Below, in pieces: positions 1-8,987 of a DNA stretch of 64,000 nucleotides. Position numbers and translations under genes: made by a program. Numbering within the stretch: position 1 is the stretch's first letter; the number at the start of each line of letters is the position of its first letter. Source of the DNA: CALBPI01 sp039821605 (GTDB lineage Bacteria > Pseudomonadota > Gammaproteobacteria > Steroidobacterales > Woeseiaceae); the NCBI GenBank assembly GCA_039821605.1, contig JBCBNV010000002.1:372001-436000 (forward strand), written 5' to 3'. Under the pieces are notes generated by a model, which was not told the origin of the DNA, ran no database searches, and worked only from the letters and a program-made list of their open reading frames with translations.

Positions 1-549
1 CTGGCCACGCTGCACGCGCTGGGCATCGAGCTCGACCGCGCCGCCGACGCCTTGTCGCAGGTCGCAGCGCCGCCCGGGCGGTTGCAACGTGCGGGCGCGC
101 AATCGCCGGCCGTGTACGTCGATTATGCGCACACGCCGGATGCGCTGGCCGCGGCGCTGGCTGCGCTGCGCCCGCACAGCCGCGGCGCGCTCTGGTGCGT
201 GTTTGGCTGCGGCGGTGATCGCGATCGAGGCAAGCGCGCGCCCATGGCCCGCGCGGCCGCAACGGGTGCGGACCACATCGTTGTCACCAGTGACAACCCG
301 CGCGGCGAGGCGCCCGAAGCCATCATTGCTGACATCGTTGCGGGCTTCGGTGGCCAGCCGCACGAGGTCTTTGTCGATCGTCGCGACGCCATCGCGCACG
401 CCGTGGCCCGTGCGGCCGACGGTGACACGGTGCTCATCGCGGGCAAGGGTCATGAAACGACGCAGCGCATCGGCGCCAGCGCATTGCCGTTTGATGACGT
501 CGCTGAGGCCCGCATCGCGCTGGCGCGGCGCGAGGAGGTCGTTCGGTGA
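1..549 (+). CDS. murE: UDP-MurNAc-tripeptide synthetase (MurE), 3' part
   Basis: The reading frame is open from the first base, so the N-terminal ATP-binding part lies outside the window and 182 C-terminal residues are visible. MurE adds the third amino acid to UDP-MurNAc-L-Ala-D-Glu in cytoplasmic peptidoglycan synthesis. The fragment contains DNPRGE at about residues 98-103 of the visible part. DNPR is the motif that selects meso-diaminopimelate; lysine-adding enzymes have a different motif. A KGHE motif follows near residue 150. The stop codon TGA shares bases with the ATG of murF, so the two genes are translationally coupled. It heads the division/cell-wall cluster seen here. Confidence 0.95.
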   Translation: MATLHALGIELDRAADALSQVAAPPGRLQRAGAQSPAVYVDYAHTPDALAAALAALRPHSRGALWCVFGCGGDRDRGKRAPMARAAATGADHIVVTSDNPRGEAPEAIIADIVAGFGGQPHEVFVDRRDAIAHAVARAADGDTVLIAGKGHETTQRIGASALPFDDVAEARIALARREEVVR

Positions 550-1898
550 TGCACGGTAGACTGGCAGAAAGCGCGCGTGTGCTCGGCGTGTCGGTGCCTG
601 CGACCGACGTGCCGTTTCGCGGTGTATCGACGGACACGCGTACGCTGGCGCATGACAACCTGTTCGTCGCACTTAACGGGCCCAACTTCACGGGCGCGGA
701 CTTCGTCACCGCGGCGCGTGAGGCGGGCGCGGCTGCGGCGATTACGGATCGGCAGGTGGATGACGCGCTGCCGCAGCTCGTGGTCGACAACACCCGCGAC
801 GCCATCGGCGCGCTGGCGCGCGACTGGCGCCGTCGTTTCTCGCCGCAGGTGATCGGCATCACGGGCAGCAACGGCAAGACGACGACGCGCTCGCTGATCG
901 CAGCCTGCTGCGGCGCCGACACGCTGGCGACTGTGGGCAACCTCAACAACGACATCGGTGTGCCGCTGACGCTGTTTCGGCTCGACGCGTCACATCGGCG
1001 CGCTGTCATTGAAATGGGCGCCAACCATCAGGGCGAAATCGCCGCACTGGCAGCGATTGCCGAACCGTCGATTGGCATCGTCACCAATGCCGGGCCCGCG
1101 CACCTCGAAGGCTTCGGCGGCATCGATGGCGTGGCGCAGGGCAAGGGCGAGTTGTTCAAGGCCCTGGGTCGCGGCGACGTCGCCGTGATCAACGCTGACG
1201 ACGTCTACGCGCCGCTCTGGCGCGAGTTCGCGGAGCCGGCCACGGTGCGCACGTTCGGCAGCACGCCCGACGCCGATGTCTGGTTCGATGACGTCCGCAT
1301 TCGCGAGGGTGGCGGGCTTGATTTCCGGCTCAACGTGGCCGGCGAGTCGGCCGAAGTAACGCTTGGGCTCGACGGTCGTCACAACGCCATGAATGCCGCA
1401 GGCGCGGCGGCGGCGGCAATGGCCGCAGGCGTGCCACTGGCACAGATCGTGGCGCGACTCGCCACGGTCAAGGCCGAGCCCGGGCGCCAGCGCGTGGTTG
1501 CCGGTCGCGCGGGCGCGCAGCTCATTGATGACAGCTACAACGCGAACCCGGCATCGATGCGCGCGGGTGCCGCGAGCCTCGTCGCCGCGGGTGGGCGCGC
1601 CTGGATGGTGGTTGGTGACATGGGTGAGCTCGGTGAAGACGCCGAGTCGCTGCACGCAGCACTGGGTCGCGACCTGGCCACCGCGGGGGTCGAGCGGCTG
1701 TTCGCCTTGGGTCCGTTGTCGGCCGCAACGGCGCGGGCCTTCGGCGACACCGCAGAACACTTCGAAGACCACGACGCACTTGCCGAGCGCGTCGCGGCGG
1801 GGCTGGCACCGGATGTGCGCGTGCTCGTTAAAGGGTCGCGTTCGATGCGCATGGAGCAAATCGTCGAGCGCCTCCGCCCTGTCGAGGAGACCGCCTGA
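549..1898 (+). CDS. murF: UDP-MurNAc-tripeptide--D-Ala-D-Ala ligase (MurF)
   Basis: MurF joins D-Ala-D-Ala to the UDP-MurNAc tripeptide, the last cytoplasmic step of the peptidoglycan precursor. The protein is 449 residues, close to E. coli MurF (about 452). The ATP-binding signature GITGSNGKTT lies at about residues 104-113. A central Mur ligase domain and a C-terminal domain follow (for example DDSYNANPASM). I chose the ATG at 549 because it overlaps the murE stop as TGATG. A GTG one codon upstream (546) is equally in frame. The gene ends two bases before mraY. Confidence 0.96.
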   Translation: MHGRLAESARVLGVSVPATDVPFRGVSTDTRTLAHDNLFVALNGPNFTGADFVTAAREAGAAAAITDRQVDDALPQLVVDNTRDAIGALARDWRRRFSPQVIGITGSNGKTTTRSLIAACCGADTLATVGNLNNDIGVPLTLFRLDASHRRAVIEMGANHQGEIAALAAIAEPSIGIVTNAGPAHLEGFGGIDGVAQGKGELFKALGRGDVAVINADDVYAPLWREFAEPATVRTFGSTPDADVWFDDVRIREGGGLDFRLNVAGESAEVTLGLDGRHNAMNAAGAAAAAMAAGVPLAQIVARLATVKAEPGRQRVVAGRAGAQLIDDSYNANPASMRAGAASLVAAGGRAWMVVGDMGELGEDAESLHAALGRDLATAGVERLFALGPLSAATARAFGDTAEHFEDHDALAERVAAGLAPDVRVLVKGSRSMRMEQIVERLRPVEETA

Positions 1899-1900
1899 CC

Positions 1901-2983
1901 ATGTTGCTCTGGCTCGCCGAATACCTGACCCGCTTTGAAAGCGGCTTCAACGTCTTCAGCTACCTGACGATGCGCGCCATCCTGGGTGCGCTGACGGCGC
2001 TCGTCATCTCGTTCGTGATCGGACCGATGATGATCAATCGCCTGGCCTTGCGGCAGATCGGTCAGACCGTGCGCGACGACGGCCCGGAGTCGCACCTGGA
2101 GAAGGCGGGTACGCCGACCATGGGTGGTGCGCTGATTCTCACGGCCGTCGCGGTATCGACGCTGCTCTGGGCCGACCTCGGCAGTCGCTTCACCTGGGTC
2201 GTCGTCGGGGTGCTGCTGAGCTTCGGCGCCATCGGCTTCTATGACGACTGGAAGAAGCTCGTGCTGCGCGACAGCGCGGGTCTGGCGGGCCGCTGGAAGC
2301 TCACGTGGCAGACGCTGTTCGGACTCATCGCGGCCATCGCGCTCTACCGCACGGCAACCTCACCCATCGAGTCGCAGCTGTTGATCCCGTTCTTCAAGGA
2401 CGTCTTCCTGCCGCTCGGCATGGCCCAGGTGCTGTTCACGACCTTCATCGTCGTCGGCTTCTCCAACGCCGTGAATCTGACGGATGGCCTCGACGGGCTC
2501 GCCATCATGCCGACCGTGCTCGTCGGCGGCGCGCTGGGTGTGTTTGCCTACGTTGCAGGCAACATCAATTTCTCGGGCTACCTCGGTGTGCCCTATGTCG
2601 CGGGCGCGGGCGAAGTACTCGTGTTCTGCGCCGCCATCGCGGGGGCCGGCCTGGGCTTTCTCTGGTTCAACACCTATCCCGCGCAGGTCTTCATGGGCGA
2701 CGTCGGTGCGCTGGCGCTGGGCGCCGCGCTCGGCGTCGTGTCGGTCATCGTGCGCCAGGAACTCGTGCTCGTGATCATGGGAGGCGTGTTCGTGGTCGAG
2801 ACGCTCTCGGTCATGATCCAGGTCGCCTCGTTCAAGCTCACGGGCAAGCGCGTGTTCCGCATGGCCCCGCTGCACCACCACTACGAGCTCAAGGGCTGGC
2901 CCGAGCCCAAGGTCATCGTGCGGTTCTGGATCATCACCGTGATCCTGGTCCTCGTCGGCCTCGCGAGCCTGAAGATCCGATGA
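1901..2983 (+). CDS. mraY: Phospho-MurNAc-pentapeptide transferase (MraY)
   Basis: MraY is an integral inner-membrane enzyme that transfers phospho-MurNAc-pentapeptide to undecaprenyl phosphate, forming lipid I. The 360-residue protein has about ten hydrophobic segments. It carries the family signatures DDWKK (Asp115-Asp116), NLTDGLDGLA (residues 192-201), MGDVGALALG and the PLHHHYE histidine loop (His325-327), which bind magnesium and the nucleotide substrate. The ATG follows the murF stop by two bases, and its own stop overlaps the murD start. Confidence 0.97.
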   Translation: MLLWLAEYLTRFESGFNVFSYLTMRAILGALTALVISFVIGPMMINRLALRQIGQTVRDDGPESHLEKAGTPTMGGALILTAVAVSTLLWADLGSRFTWVVVGVLLSFGAIGFYDDWKKLVLRDSAGLAGRWKLTWQTLFGLIAAIALYRTATSPIESQLLIPFFKDVFLPLGMAQVLFTTFIVVGFSNAVNLTDGLDGLAIMPTVLVGGALGVFAYVAGNINFSGYLGVPYVAGAGEVLVFCAAIAGAGLGFLWFNTYPAQVFMGDVGALALGAALGVVSVIVRQELVLVIMGGVFVVETLSVMIQVASFKLTGKRVFRMAPLHHHYELKGWPEPKVIVRFWIITVILVLVGLASLKIR

Positions 2984-4350
2984 TGGTGGCCGAGGACGAC
3001 ATGCGCGACCAACTGGCCAGGGACATGGCGGGCGATACGCTTGTATTGGGCGTCGGTTCCACGGGTGCGTCCGTGGCGCGCCATCTCGCCAGGCAAGGCC
3101 GCGAGGCCGTGTTTGCGGACACGCGTGCCGATGCGGACACGCGTGCCGTGCTCAAGGCCTTGCCGGGTTCGGTCACGCACCTGGGCGATTTGACGCGCGT
3201 CGATCTCGAGACTGTCGGCCGCATCGTCGCGTCGCCGGGCATCGCACCGCACGAGCCGTTCCTGGCACGCGCCGAAGCGGCGGGCGTGCCCATCGTCAGC
3301 GACATCGACCTGTTCTGTGATGCGGCGCAAGCGCCGATCGTGGCCGTGACCGGTTCGAACGGAAAGAGCACGGTGGTGAGTCTCGTCGCGGCGCTCTGCG
3401 AACACGCGGGCATCTCGGCAGCCGCCGGTGGCAATCTGGGTACGCCAGCGCTCGACCTCATCGATAGACCCGTTCCGGCGTTCTACGTGCTTGAGCTGTC
3501 GAGTTTTCAGTTGCAGCGCACCTCGACGCTCGACGCGTACTGCGCGAGCGTGCTCAACATCACGCCCGACCACCTCGACTGGCACGGTGACTTCGAGGCT
3601 TACGCCGCCGCCAAGTACCGCATTTACGCGCGCTGCGAGTACGCGGTCATCAATGCCGATGCGCCGCCACCGCGCGGGCTCATCGACAACCGCGCCACCT
3701 TGCTTTCGGTCACGGCCGGCGAGCCTGGTCAACGTCAGTTTGGGCTGCGCGGCCGCGGCGGCGAAGCGTGGCTCGCGTTTGGTGAGCGTGACCTCATGCC
3801 GGTGTCGGAGTGCCGGCTTGCGGGTCGTCACAACCAGGTCAACGCGTTGGCCGCGCTCGCGATCGGCAGTGCCATGGACCTGCCCATGTCGGCGATGCTC
3901 GACGGCCTGCGTGACTTTGCGGGGCTGCCACACCGGCACCAGCGTGTGGCGCGCCGCCACGATGTCGACTGGATCGATGACTCCAAGGCGACCAACAGCG
4001 CCTCGGCGCTAGCTTCGGTCGGGGCCGTTGACGGCCCCGTCGTTCTGCTTGCCGGTGGTCGCGGCAAGGGCGAAGACCTGGCCGCGTTCGCCCGCGCGTT
4101 GCCGCGACACGTGACGGCCTGCGTGGCGTACGGCGAGAACCGCGAGACGCTTGCGCAGGCGCTGCGTGATGCCGGACTGTCCTGCACCGTTACCGAGACG
4201 CTCGTCGAGGCCGTAGCGATCGCGGCGACGCTCGCTGGGCCCGGCGACACCGTGTTGCTGGCGCCCGCTGCCGCCAGCCAGGACCAGTTCGCGGACTACC
4301 GCGAACGCGGCCGCGCGTTTGCCGCCGCAGTTGCGGAGCTCGACACATGA
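2980..4350 (+). CDS. murD: UDP-MurNAc-L-alanine--D-glutamate ligase (MurD)
   Basis: MurD adds D-glutamate to UDP-MurNAc-L-Ala in the cytoplasm. The 456-residue product has an N-terminal Rossmann-like domain (LGVGSTGASVARHL, near residues 23-36) and the Mur ligase ATP loop VAVTGSNGKST (residues 121-131). The frame continues open far upstream inside mraY, so the start must be chosen. The ATG at 2980 overlaps the mraY stop (ATGATG/TGA) and fits the coupling pattern of the cluster. A second ATG at 2983 and one at 3001 are alternatives. E. coli MurD has 438 residues. Confidence 0.94.
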   Translation: MMVAEDDMRDQLARDMAGDTLVLGVGSTGASVARHLARQGREAVFADTRADADTRAVLKALPGSVTHLGDLTRVDLETVGRIVASPGIAPHEPFLARAEAAGVPIVSDIDLFCDAAQAPIVAVTGSNGKSTVVSLVAALCEHAGISAAAGGNLGTPALDLIDRPVPAFYVLELSSFQLQRTSTLDAYCASVLNITPDHLDWHGDFEAYAAAKYRIYARCEYAVINADAPPPRGLIDNRATLLSVTAGEPGQRQFGLRGRGGEAWLAFGERDLMPVSECRLAGRHNQVNALAALAIGSAMDLPMSAMLDGLRDFAGLPHRHQRVARRHDVDWIDDSKATNSASALASVGAVDGPVVLLAGGRGKGEDLAAFARALPRHVTACVAYGENRETLAQALRDAGLSCTVTETLVEAVAIAATLAGPGDTVLLAPAAASQDQFADYRERGRAFAAAVAELDT

Positions 4351-5531
4351 ATAGCGCAGTGGATCGCATGATGCAGATTCGGTTGCCGTTGCGCGCGGCG
4401 CCGTCGCTCAAGATCGATCACGTATTGCTGCTGCTGGCCGTGGCACTGCTCTGCTGCGGCATCGCGGTGCTGGCCTCGGCGTCGTTGGGCATCGCCGAGG
4501 CGCGTCACGATGCACCGTTCTTCTATGTGTTCCGGCAATTGCAGGCCATCGCCCTGGGCCTCGTGGCCGCGGGTGTGCTCATGTACCTGCCGACGAGCGC
4601 CTGGCAGCACCTGAGCCCGCTGCTGTTGCTGTTTGCGCTGACCCTGCTTGTGCTCGTACTCGTTCCCGGCGTTGGCCATGAGGTCAACGGTGCACAGCGC
4701 TGGGTGCTCCTCGCCGGGATCACGGTGCAGGTGTCGGAGCCCGCGCGGCTGGCGCTCATTTTCTATGTTGCCGGCTACGCCGTGCGCCAGCAGGAAGCGC
4801 TGCAGAGCGGTTTCTCTGGCCTCGCACGTCCCATCCTCGTGCTTTCGATTGCGGCTGCGCTGCTGCTTGCGGAGCCCGACTTCGGGGGCGCGGTCGTGCT
4901 CGTCGCCACGGGCTTCGTGATTCTCTTCACGGCAGGCGCGCGGCTGCGTGATTTTGCCGTCTGGGTTGCGCTCGGCGCCGTTGCGTTCGTCGTGCTGCTC
5001 GTCACGGCCAAATACCGGCTCCAGCGTTTCCTGTCTTTCCTCGACCCTTTCGATGACCCCTACGGCTCGGACCTGCAGCTCATCCAGTCGCTGATCGCGG
5101 TGGGCCGCGGCGAGTGGCTTGGCGTGGGTCTTGGCGACAGTGTTCAGAAGCTCTTCTATCTGCCCGAGGCGCACACCGATTTCGTGTTCGCCGTGTTCTC
5201 CGAGGAATTCGGTCTGCTGGGCGCCACGGTGCTCATTGGCCTCTTGCTGGCGCTGGTCTGGCGCATCGGCAGCATTGCGCGCCGGGCCGCGGACCGCGGT
5301 CTCTGGTTCCAGGCGTACGTCGCCGTGGGCATCGCCGCGTGGCTGGCCATGCAGGGCTTCATCAACATTGGTGTGAACAACGGCGCGTTGCCGACGAAGG
5401 GGCTGACCTTGCCGCTCGTGAGCTACGGGCGCAGCAGCATCATCATCGTGCTCGCGGCCATCGGACTCGCGTTGCGTATCCACCATGAAACGGAACAGGC
5501 CGACGGGCAGGCCAAGGGGGCGCGGCGATGA
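4347..5531 (+). CDS. ftsW: Septal peptidoglycan polymerase FtsW (SEDS family)
   Basis: FtsW is a polytopic inner-membrane SEDS protein that polymerises septal peptidoglycan together with FtsI. The 394-residue product has a short cytoplasmic N-terminus and about ten membrane segments. The conserved periplasmic/membrane motif PTKGLTLPLVSYGRSS starts at residue 349. Many family members have SYGGSS at this place, so the arginine is a small departure. The ATG overlaps the murD stop (ATGA) and the stop overlaps the murG start, so it is embedded in the coupled string. Its location between murD and murG points to FtsW, not RodA. Confidence 0.95.
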   Translation: MNSAVDRMMQIRLPLRAAPSLKIDHVLLLLAVALLCCGIAVLASASLGIAEARHDAPFFYVFRQLQAIALGLVAAGVLMYLPTSAWQHLSPLLLLFALTLLVLVLVPGVGHEVNGAQRWVLLAGITVQVSEPARLALIFYVAGYAVRQQEALQSGFSGLARPILVLSIAAALLLAEPDFGGAVVLVATGFVILFTAGARLRDFAVWVALGAVAFVVLLVTAKYRLQRFLSFLDPFDDPYGSDLQLIQSLIAVGRGEWLGVGLGDSVQKLFYLPEAHTDFVFAVFSEEFGLLGATVLIGLLLALVWRIGSIARRAADRGLWFQAYVAVGIAAWLAMQGFINIGVNNGALPTKGLTLPLVSYGRSSIIIVLAAIGLALRIHHETEQADGQAKGARR

Positions 5532-6634
5532 CGCGCGCGCCCGTTATGATCATGGCTGGTGGCACGGGCGGCCACGTGTACCCCGCGCTGGCGATTGCCA
5601 ACGCGCTCGAGGACCGCGGTCAACCCGTGATCTGGCTCGGCACCGAACGCGGGCTCGAGGCACGCGTTGTCGTGGCGGCGAGCATCCCCATTGAGTGGCT
5701 GTCGGTCGCGGGGCTGCGACGCAAAGGCGCCGCCTCATGGTTGCTGGCGCCGTTCCGCCTCGCCTATGCGTTGTTCCAGGCGTTCATGATCCTGCGGCGC
5801 AACCGGCCGCGACTCGTGATCGGCATGGGCGGCTTCGTCAGTGGCCCGGGCGGCGTCGCCGCGCGCCTGTCGGGTCGGCCGTTGCTGATCCACGAACAAA
5901 ATGCGGTGGCGGGTCTCACTAACCGTATGCTCGCGCGTGTCGCCACCCGCGTCATGCAGGCATTCGACGGGGCGTTCCCGGCGCGGCTCAAGCCCGTCAC
6001 GGTGGGTAATCCCGTGCGCGCCGACATCCGTGACCTGCCCGAACCCGAGCAGCGTTTCCAAGGCCGTGAGGGGCCAATGCGGCTGCTCGTCATCGGTGGC
6101 AGCCAGGGCGCACTGGCGCTCAATCGCGGTGTGCCTGCGGCGCTGGCCACGCTCGAGGCGTCGGCGCGTCCCACGGTGCGCCACCAGGCGGGTTCCGGAA
6201 CGCTGGAGGCCGCCCAGGACGCCTACGCCGTCGCGGGCGTGCTGGGTGAGGTCACGCCGTTCATCGAGGACATGGCCGAAGCACTGGGCTGGGCGGACCT
6301 CATCATTTGCCGTGCGGGTGCGTTGACCGTGGCCGAAGTCATTCACGCCGGCGTGGGCGCCATTTTCGTGCCGTACCCGGCCGCGGTAGACGACCACCAG
6401 ACAGCCAACGCGCAGGCGCTGGTTGCGGCGGGTGCGGCTTTGTTGCTGAAGCAGGACACGCTGACCGCGGAAAGTCTGGCTGAGGCCATGGTGACGCTGG
6501 GCGCCGATCGCGCAGCGTTGCTCGAGCGCGCCCGGCGCGCCCGCGCGCTGCGTCGCGGCGACGCCATCGATGCAGTCCTCGCACAGTGTGCGGACGTGCT
6601 CGGTGAGCCCGCGCTCGCGGAGGACGCCTCATGA
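5528..6634 (+). CDS. murG: UDP-GlcNAc:lipid I N-acetylglucosaminyltransferase (MurG)
   Basis: MurG is a peripheral inner-membrane glycosyltransferase (GT28) that converts lipid I to lipid II. The product is 368 residues (E. coli 355). Visible signatures are GGTGGHVYP near residues 11-19, GMGGFVSGPGG, HEQNAVAGLTNR, GGSQGA before the second Rossmann domain, and RAGALTVAE in the donor-binding region. Start and stop both overlap neighbouring genes by four bases (ATGA), in keeping with coupled translation. Confidence 0.96.
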   Translation: MTRAPVMIMAGGTGGHVYPALAIANALEDRGQPVIWLGTERGLEARVVVAASIPIEWLSVAGLRRKGAASWLLAPFRLAYALFQAFMILRRNRPRLVIGMGGFVSGPGGVAARLSGRPLLIHEQNAVAGLTNRMLARVATRVMQAFDGAFPARLKPVTVGNPVRADIRDLPEPEQRFQGREGPMRLLVIGGSQGALALNRGVPAALATLEASARPTVRHQAGSGTLEAAQDAYAVAGVLGEVTPFIEDMAEALGWADLIICRAGALTVAEVIHAGVGAIFVPYPAAVDDHQTANAQALVAAGAALLLKQDTLTAESLAEAMVTLGADRAALLERARRARALRRGDAIDAVLAQCADVLGEPALAEDAS

Positions 6635-8061
6635 ACCTGCGCATGCGACGCATCCACCGCATTCACTTTGTCGGCATTGGTGGCTCGGGCATGTGCGGCA
6701 TCGCCGAAGTGCTCGCCAACCAGGGCTACGACGTGCAGGGCTCGGACCTGAAACCGTCGCCGGCCACGGAGCGACTCGCGGGGCTGGGCGTGGACATTCG
6801 CATCGGTCACAAGGCCAGCAACGTTGCGGACGCCGATGTGCTCGTGGCGTCGAGTGCCATCGACGCCGACAACGTCGAACTGCAGGCGGCTCAAGCCGCG
6901 CGCATGCCCATTGTGGCGCGTGCCGAAATGCTCGGCGAACTCATGCGCTTTTCGCGCCGTGCCGTTGCGGTCGCCGGGACGCACGGCAAGACCACGACGA
7001 CAAGCCTCGTCGCCGCGATTCTGGCCGAGGCCGGCCTCGACCCGACCTTTATCATCGGCGGCCGGCTCAAGGGCGCCGACAGTAATGCGCGGCTGGGTGC
7101 CGGCGATTACCTCGTGGCCGAGGCTGACGAGAGCGACGCTTCGTTCCACCACCTGCAGCCGCTCGTCGCCGTCGTGACCAATATCGACGCCGACCACCTG
7201 AGTACCTACGGCAACGACATCGGCAGACTGCGCCATGCGTTTCTCGAGTTCCTGCACAACCTGCCGTTCTACGGGCTGGCCGTGGTGTGCACCGACGACG
7301 CGGGCGTGCGCGCCGTGCTGCCGGAGCTCGGACGTTCAACAGTCACCTACGGCCTCGAGCCGGGCGCCGACGTGCAGGCGACCGACGTGTCTTTCGAGCG
7401 CGATGCCAGTCGCTTCACGGTGCAGCGCGAGGGCCGCGAACCCATGGATGTGACGCTGGGTCTGCCGGGCGAACACAATGTACGCAATGCGCTGGGCGCC
7501 ATCGCGGTGGCCACGGACTTCGACGTTCCCGACGCGGCGGTCCAGGCAGCGCTGGCCAACTTCGGCGGCATTGATCGCCGCTTCCAGGCACTGGGTTCGG
7601 TCACCGTGGCAGATGGCGAGGCCACGCTCGTCGATGACTACGGCCACCACCCGACCGAGATCGCGGCGACGGTTGCCGCGGCGCGGCGGGGCTGGCCCGA
7701 GCGCCGACTGGTATTGGTGTTCCAGCCACACCGCTACACGCGCACGCACGAGTTGCTCGACGACTTCGCGGCCGTGTTGTCCGAAGTCGACGTTCTCGTG
7801 CTGCTCGACGTTTACGCCGCTGGCGAAGCGCCCATCGCGGGCGCCGACGGCCGGGCACTGGCGCGCGCCGTGCGTCAGCGTGGGGCGGTGGAGCCTGTGT
7901 TCATCGAGGACACGGTGGCCCTGCCCGAAACGCTGGCGCGCGTGCTTGAAGACCACGATCTCGTGTTGACGATGGGCGCTGGCGACGTGGGTGCGATCGC
8001 AAAGGGCCTGCCCGATGCACTGGCCGAAGCCGTTGCGGCGCTCCAGGAGGCGTCGGCATGA
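6631..8061 (+). CDS. murC: UDP-N-acetylmuramate--L-alanine ligase (MurC)
   Basis: MurC adds L-alanine to UDP-MurNAc, the first amino-acid step of the peptide stem. The 476-residue protein begins with a nucleotide-binding glycine-rich stretch (HFVGIGGSGMCGIAEVL) and contains the ATP loop GTHGKTTTTS near residues 116-125, DDYGHHPTEI and FQPHRYTR in the C-terminal domain. It overlaps murG and murB by four bases each. Confidence 0.97.
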   Translation: MNLRMRRIHRIHFVGIGGSGMCGIAEVLANQGYDVQGSDLKPSPATERLAGLGVDIRIGHKASNVADADVLVASSAIDADNVELQAAQAARMPIVARAEMLGELMRFSRRAVAVAGTHGKTTTTSLVAAILAEAGLDPTFIIGGRLKGADSNARLGAGDYLVAEADESDASFHHLQPLVAVVTNIDADHLSTYGNDIGRLRHAFLEFLHNLPFYGLAVVCTDDAGVRAVLPELGRSTVTYGLEPGADVQATDVSFERDASRFTVQREGREPMDVTLGLPGEHNVRNALGAIAVATDFDVPDAAVQAALANFGGIDRRFQALGSVTVADGEATLVDDYGHHPTEIAATVAAARRGWPERRLVLVFQPHRYTRTHELLDDFAAVLSEVDVLVLLDVYAAGEAPIAGADGRALARAVRQRGAVEPVFIEDTVALPETLARVLEDHDLVLTMGAGDVGAIAKGLPDALAEAVAALQEASA

Positions 8062-8987
8062 CGGTCGCGCACGACATGAGCCTGCCGAACGTGCTCAGGA
8101 CGGCGTTGGCGTCGCGCTTTGGTGACGACCTGCGGTTCGACGAGCCCATGGCAAAGCACACCTCCTGGCGCGTGGGCGGACCGGCCGCGGTGCTGTTCCA
8201 GCCGCGTGACTTCGAGTCGTTGTCCGCGTTCCTGCGCGCTCTGCCTGTCGACGTGCCTGTGCACTGGGTCGGGCTCGGCAGCAACCTGCTCGTGCGCGAC
8301 GCAGGCGTCCCGGGCGCCGTGATTTCGAGCAAGAAACTGCCCAATGATCTGGCCCGTCTCGACGAGCAGACTGTGAGTGCAACGGCCGGTATCCCCTGCA
8401 CGGCGCTGGCCCGCCAGCTCGTGCGCTGGGGACTCGGACCCAGCGAGTTCTTTGCCGGGATCCCGGGTTCTCTGGGCGGCGCCCTGACGATGAATGCGGG
8501 TGCGCACGGCAGTGAGACCTGGGATGCCGTGGTGTCGGTTCGCCTCATGCACCGCGACGGCAGCATCGAGACTCGCGACGCCGATGCGTTCGACGTCGGC
8601 TACCGGCGCGTCACGGGGCAGGGCGGTGCCTGGTTCATCGCGGCCACGCTGCGCTTCCCCGAGGACTACGCGCCGAGCCGCGAGCGTATGCAGGCGCTGC
8701 AGGACAAGCGTCGCGACACCCAGCCTTTGGGTTTGCCGAGCTGCGGTTCCGTTTTCGCGAACCCCGAGGGTGACCATTCCGCGCGACTCATCGAAGCGGC
8801 GGGCCTCAAGGGCACGCGAATTGGCGGCGCCGAAGTGTCGACGAAGCACGCCAACTTCATCATCAACACGGGCGATGCGAGCGCTGCCGACATCGAGCAG
8901 CTCATCAGCCACGTGGCCGAGACCGTCGCCCGCGAGCATGGCGTGACCTTGCGTCACGAAGTGCGTTTCCTGGGGGAGGCTGGCTGA
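8058..8987 (+). CDS. murB: UDP-N-acetylenolpyruvoylglucosamine reductase (MurB), short type II form
   Basis: MurB is a cytoplasmic FAD enzyme that reduces UDP-GlcNAc-enolpyruvate to UDP-MurNAc. The FAD-domain motifs HTSWRVGGP, GLGSNLLVRDAG and IPGSLGGALTMNAGAHG are present. So is the segment LPSCGSVFANP, whose serine acts as the proton donor, and a C-terminal glutamate in RFLGEAG. At 309 residues it is the shorter class of MurB, shorter than the 342-residue E. coli enzyme. Its position between murC and ddl is the usual non-enteric gammaproteobacterial arrangement; in E. coli murB lies elsewhere. Confidence 0.95.
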   Translation: MTVAHDMSLPNVLRTALASRFGDDLRFDEPMAKHTSWRVGGPAAVLFQPRDFESLSAFLRALPVDVPVHWVGLGSNLLVRDAGVPGAVISSKKLPNDLARLDEQTVSATAGIPCTALARQLVRWGLGPSEFFAGIPGSLGGALTMNAGAHGSETWDAVVSVRLMHRDGSIETRDADAFDVGYRRVTGQGGAWFIAATLRFPEDYAPSRERMQALQDKRRDTQPLGLPSCGSVFANPEGDHSARLIEAAGLKGTRIGGAEVSTKHANFIINTGDASAADIEQLISHVAETVAREHGVTLRHEVRFLGEAG

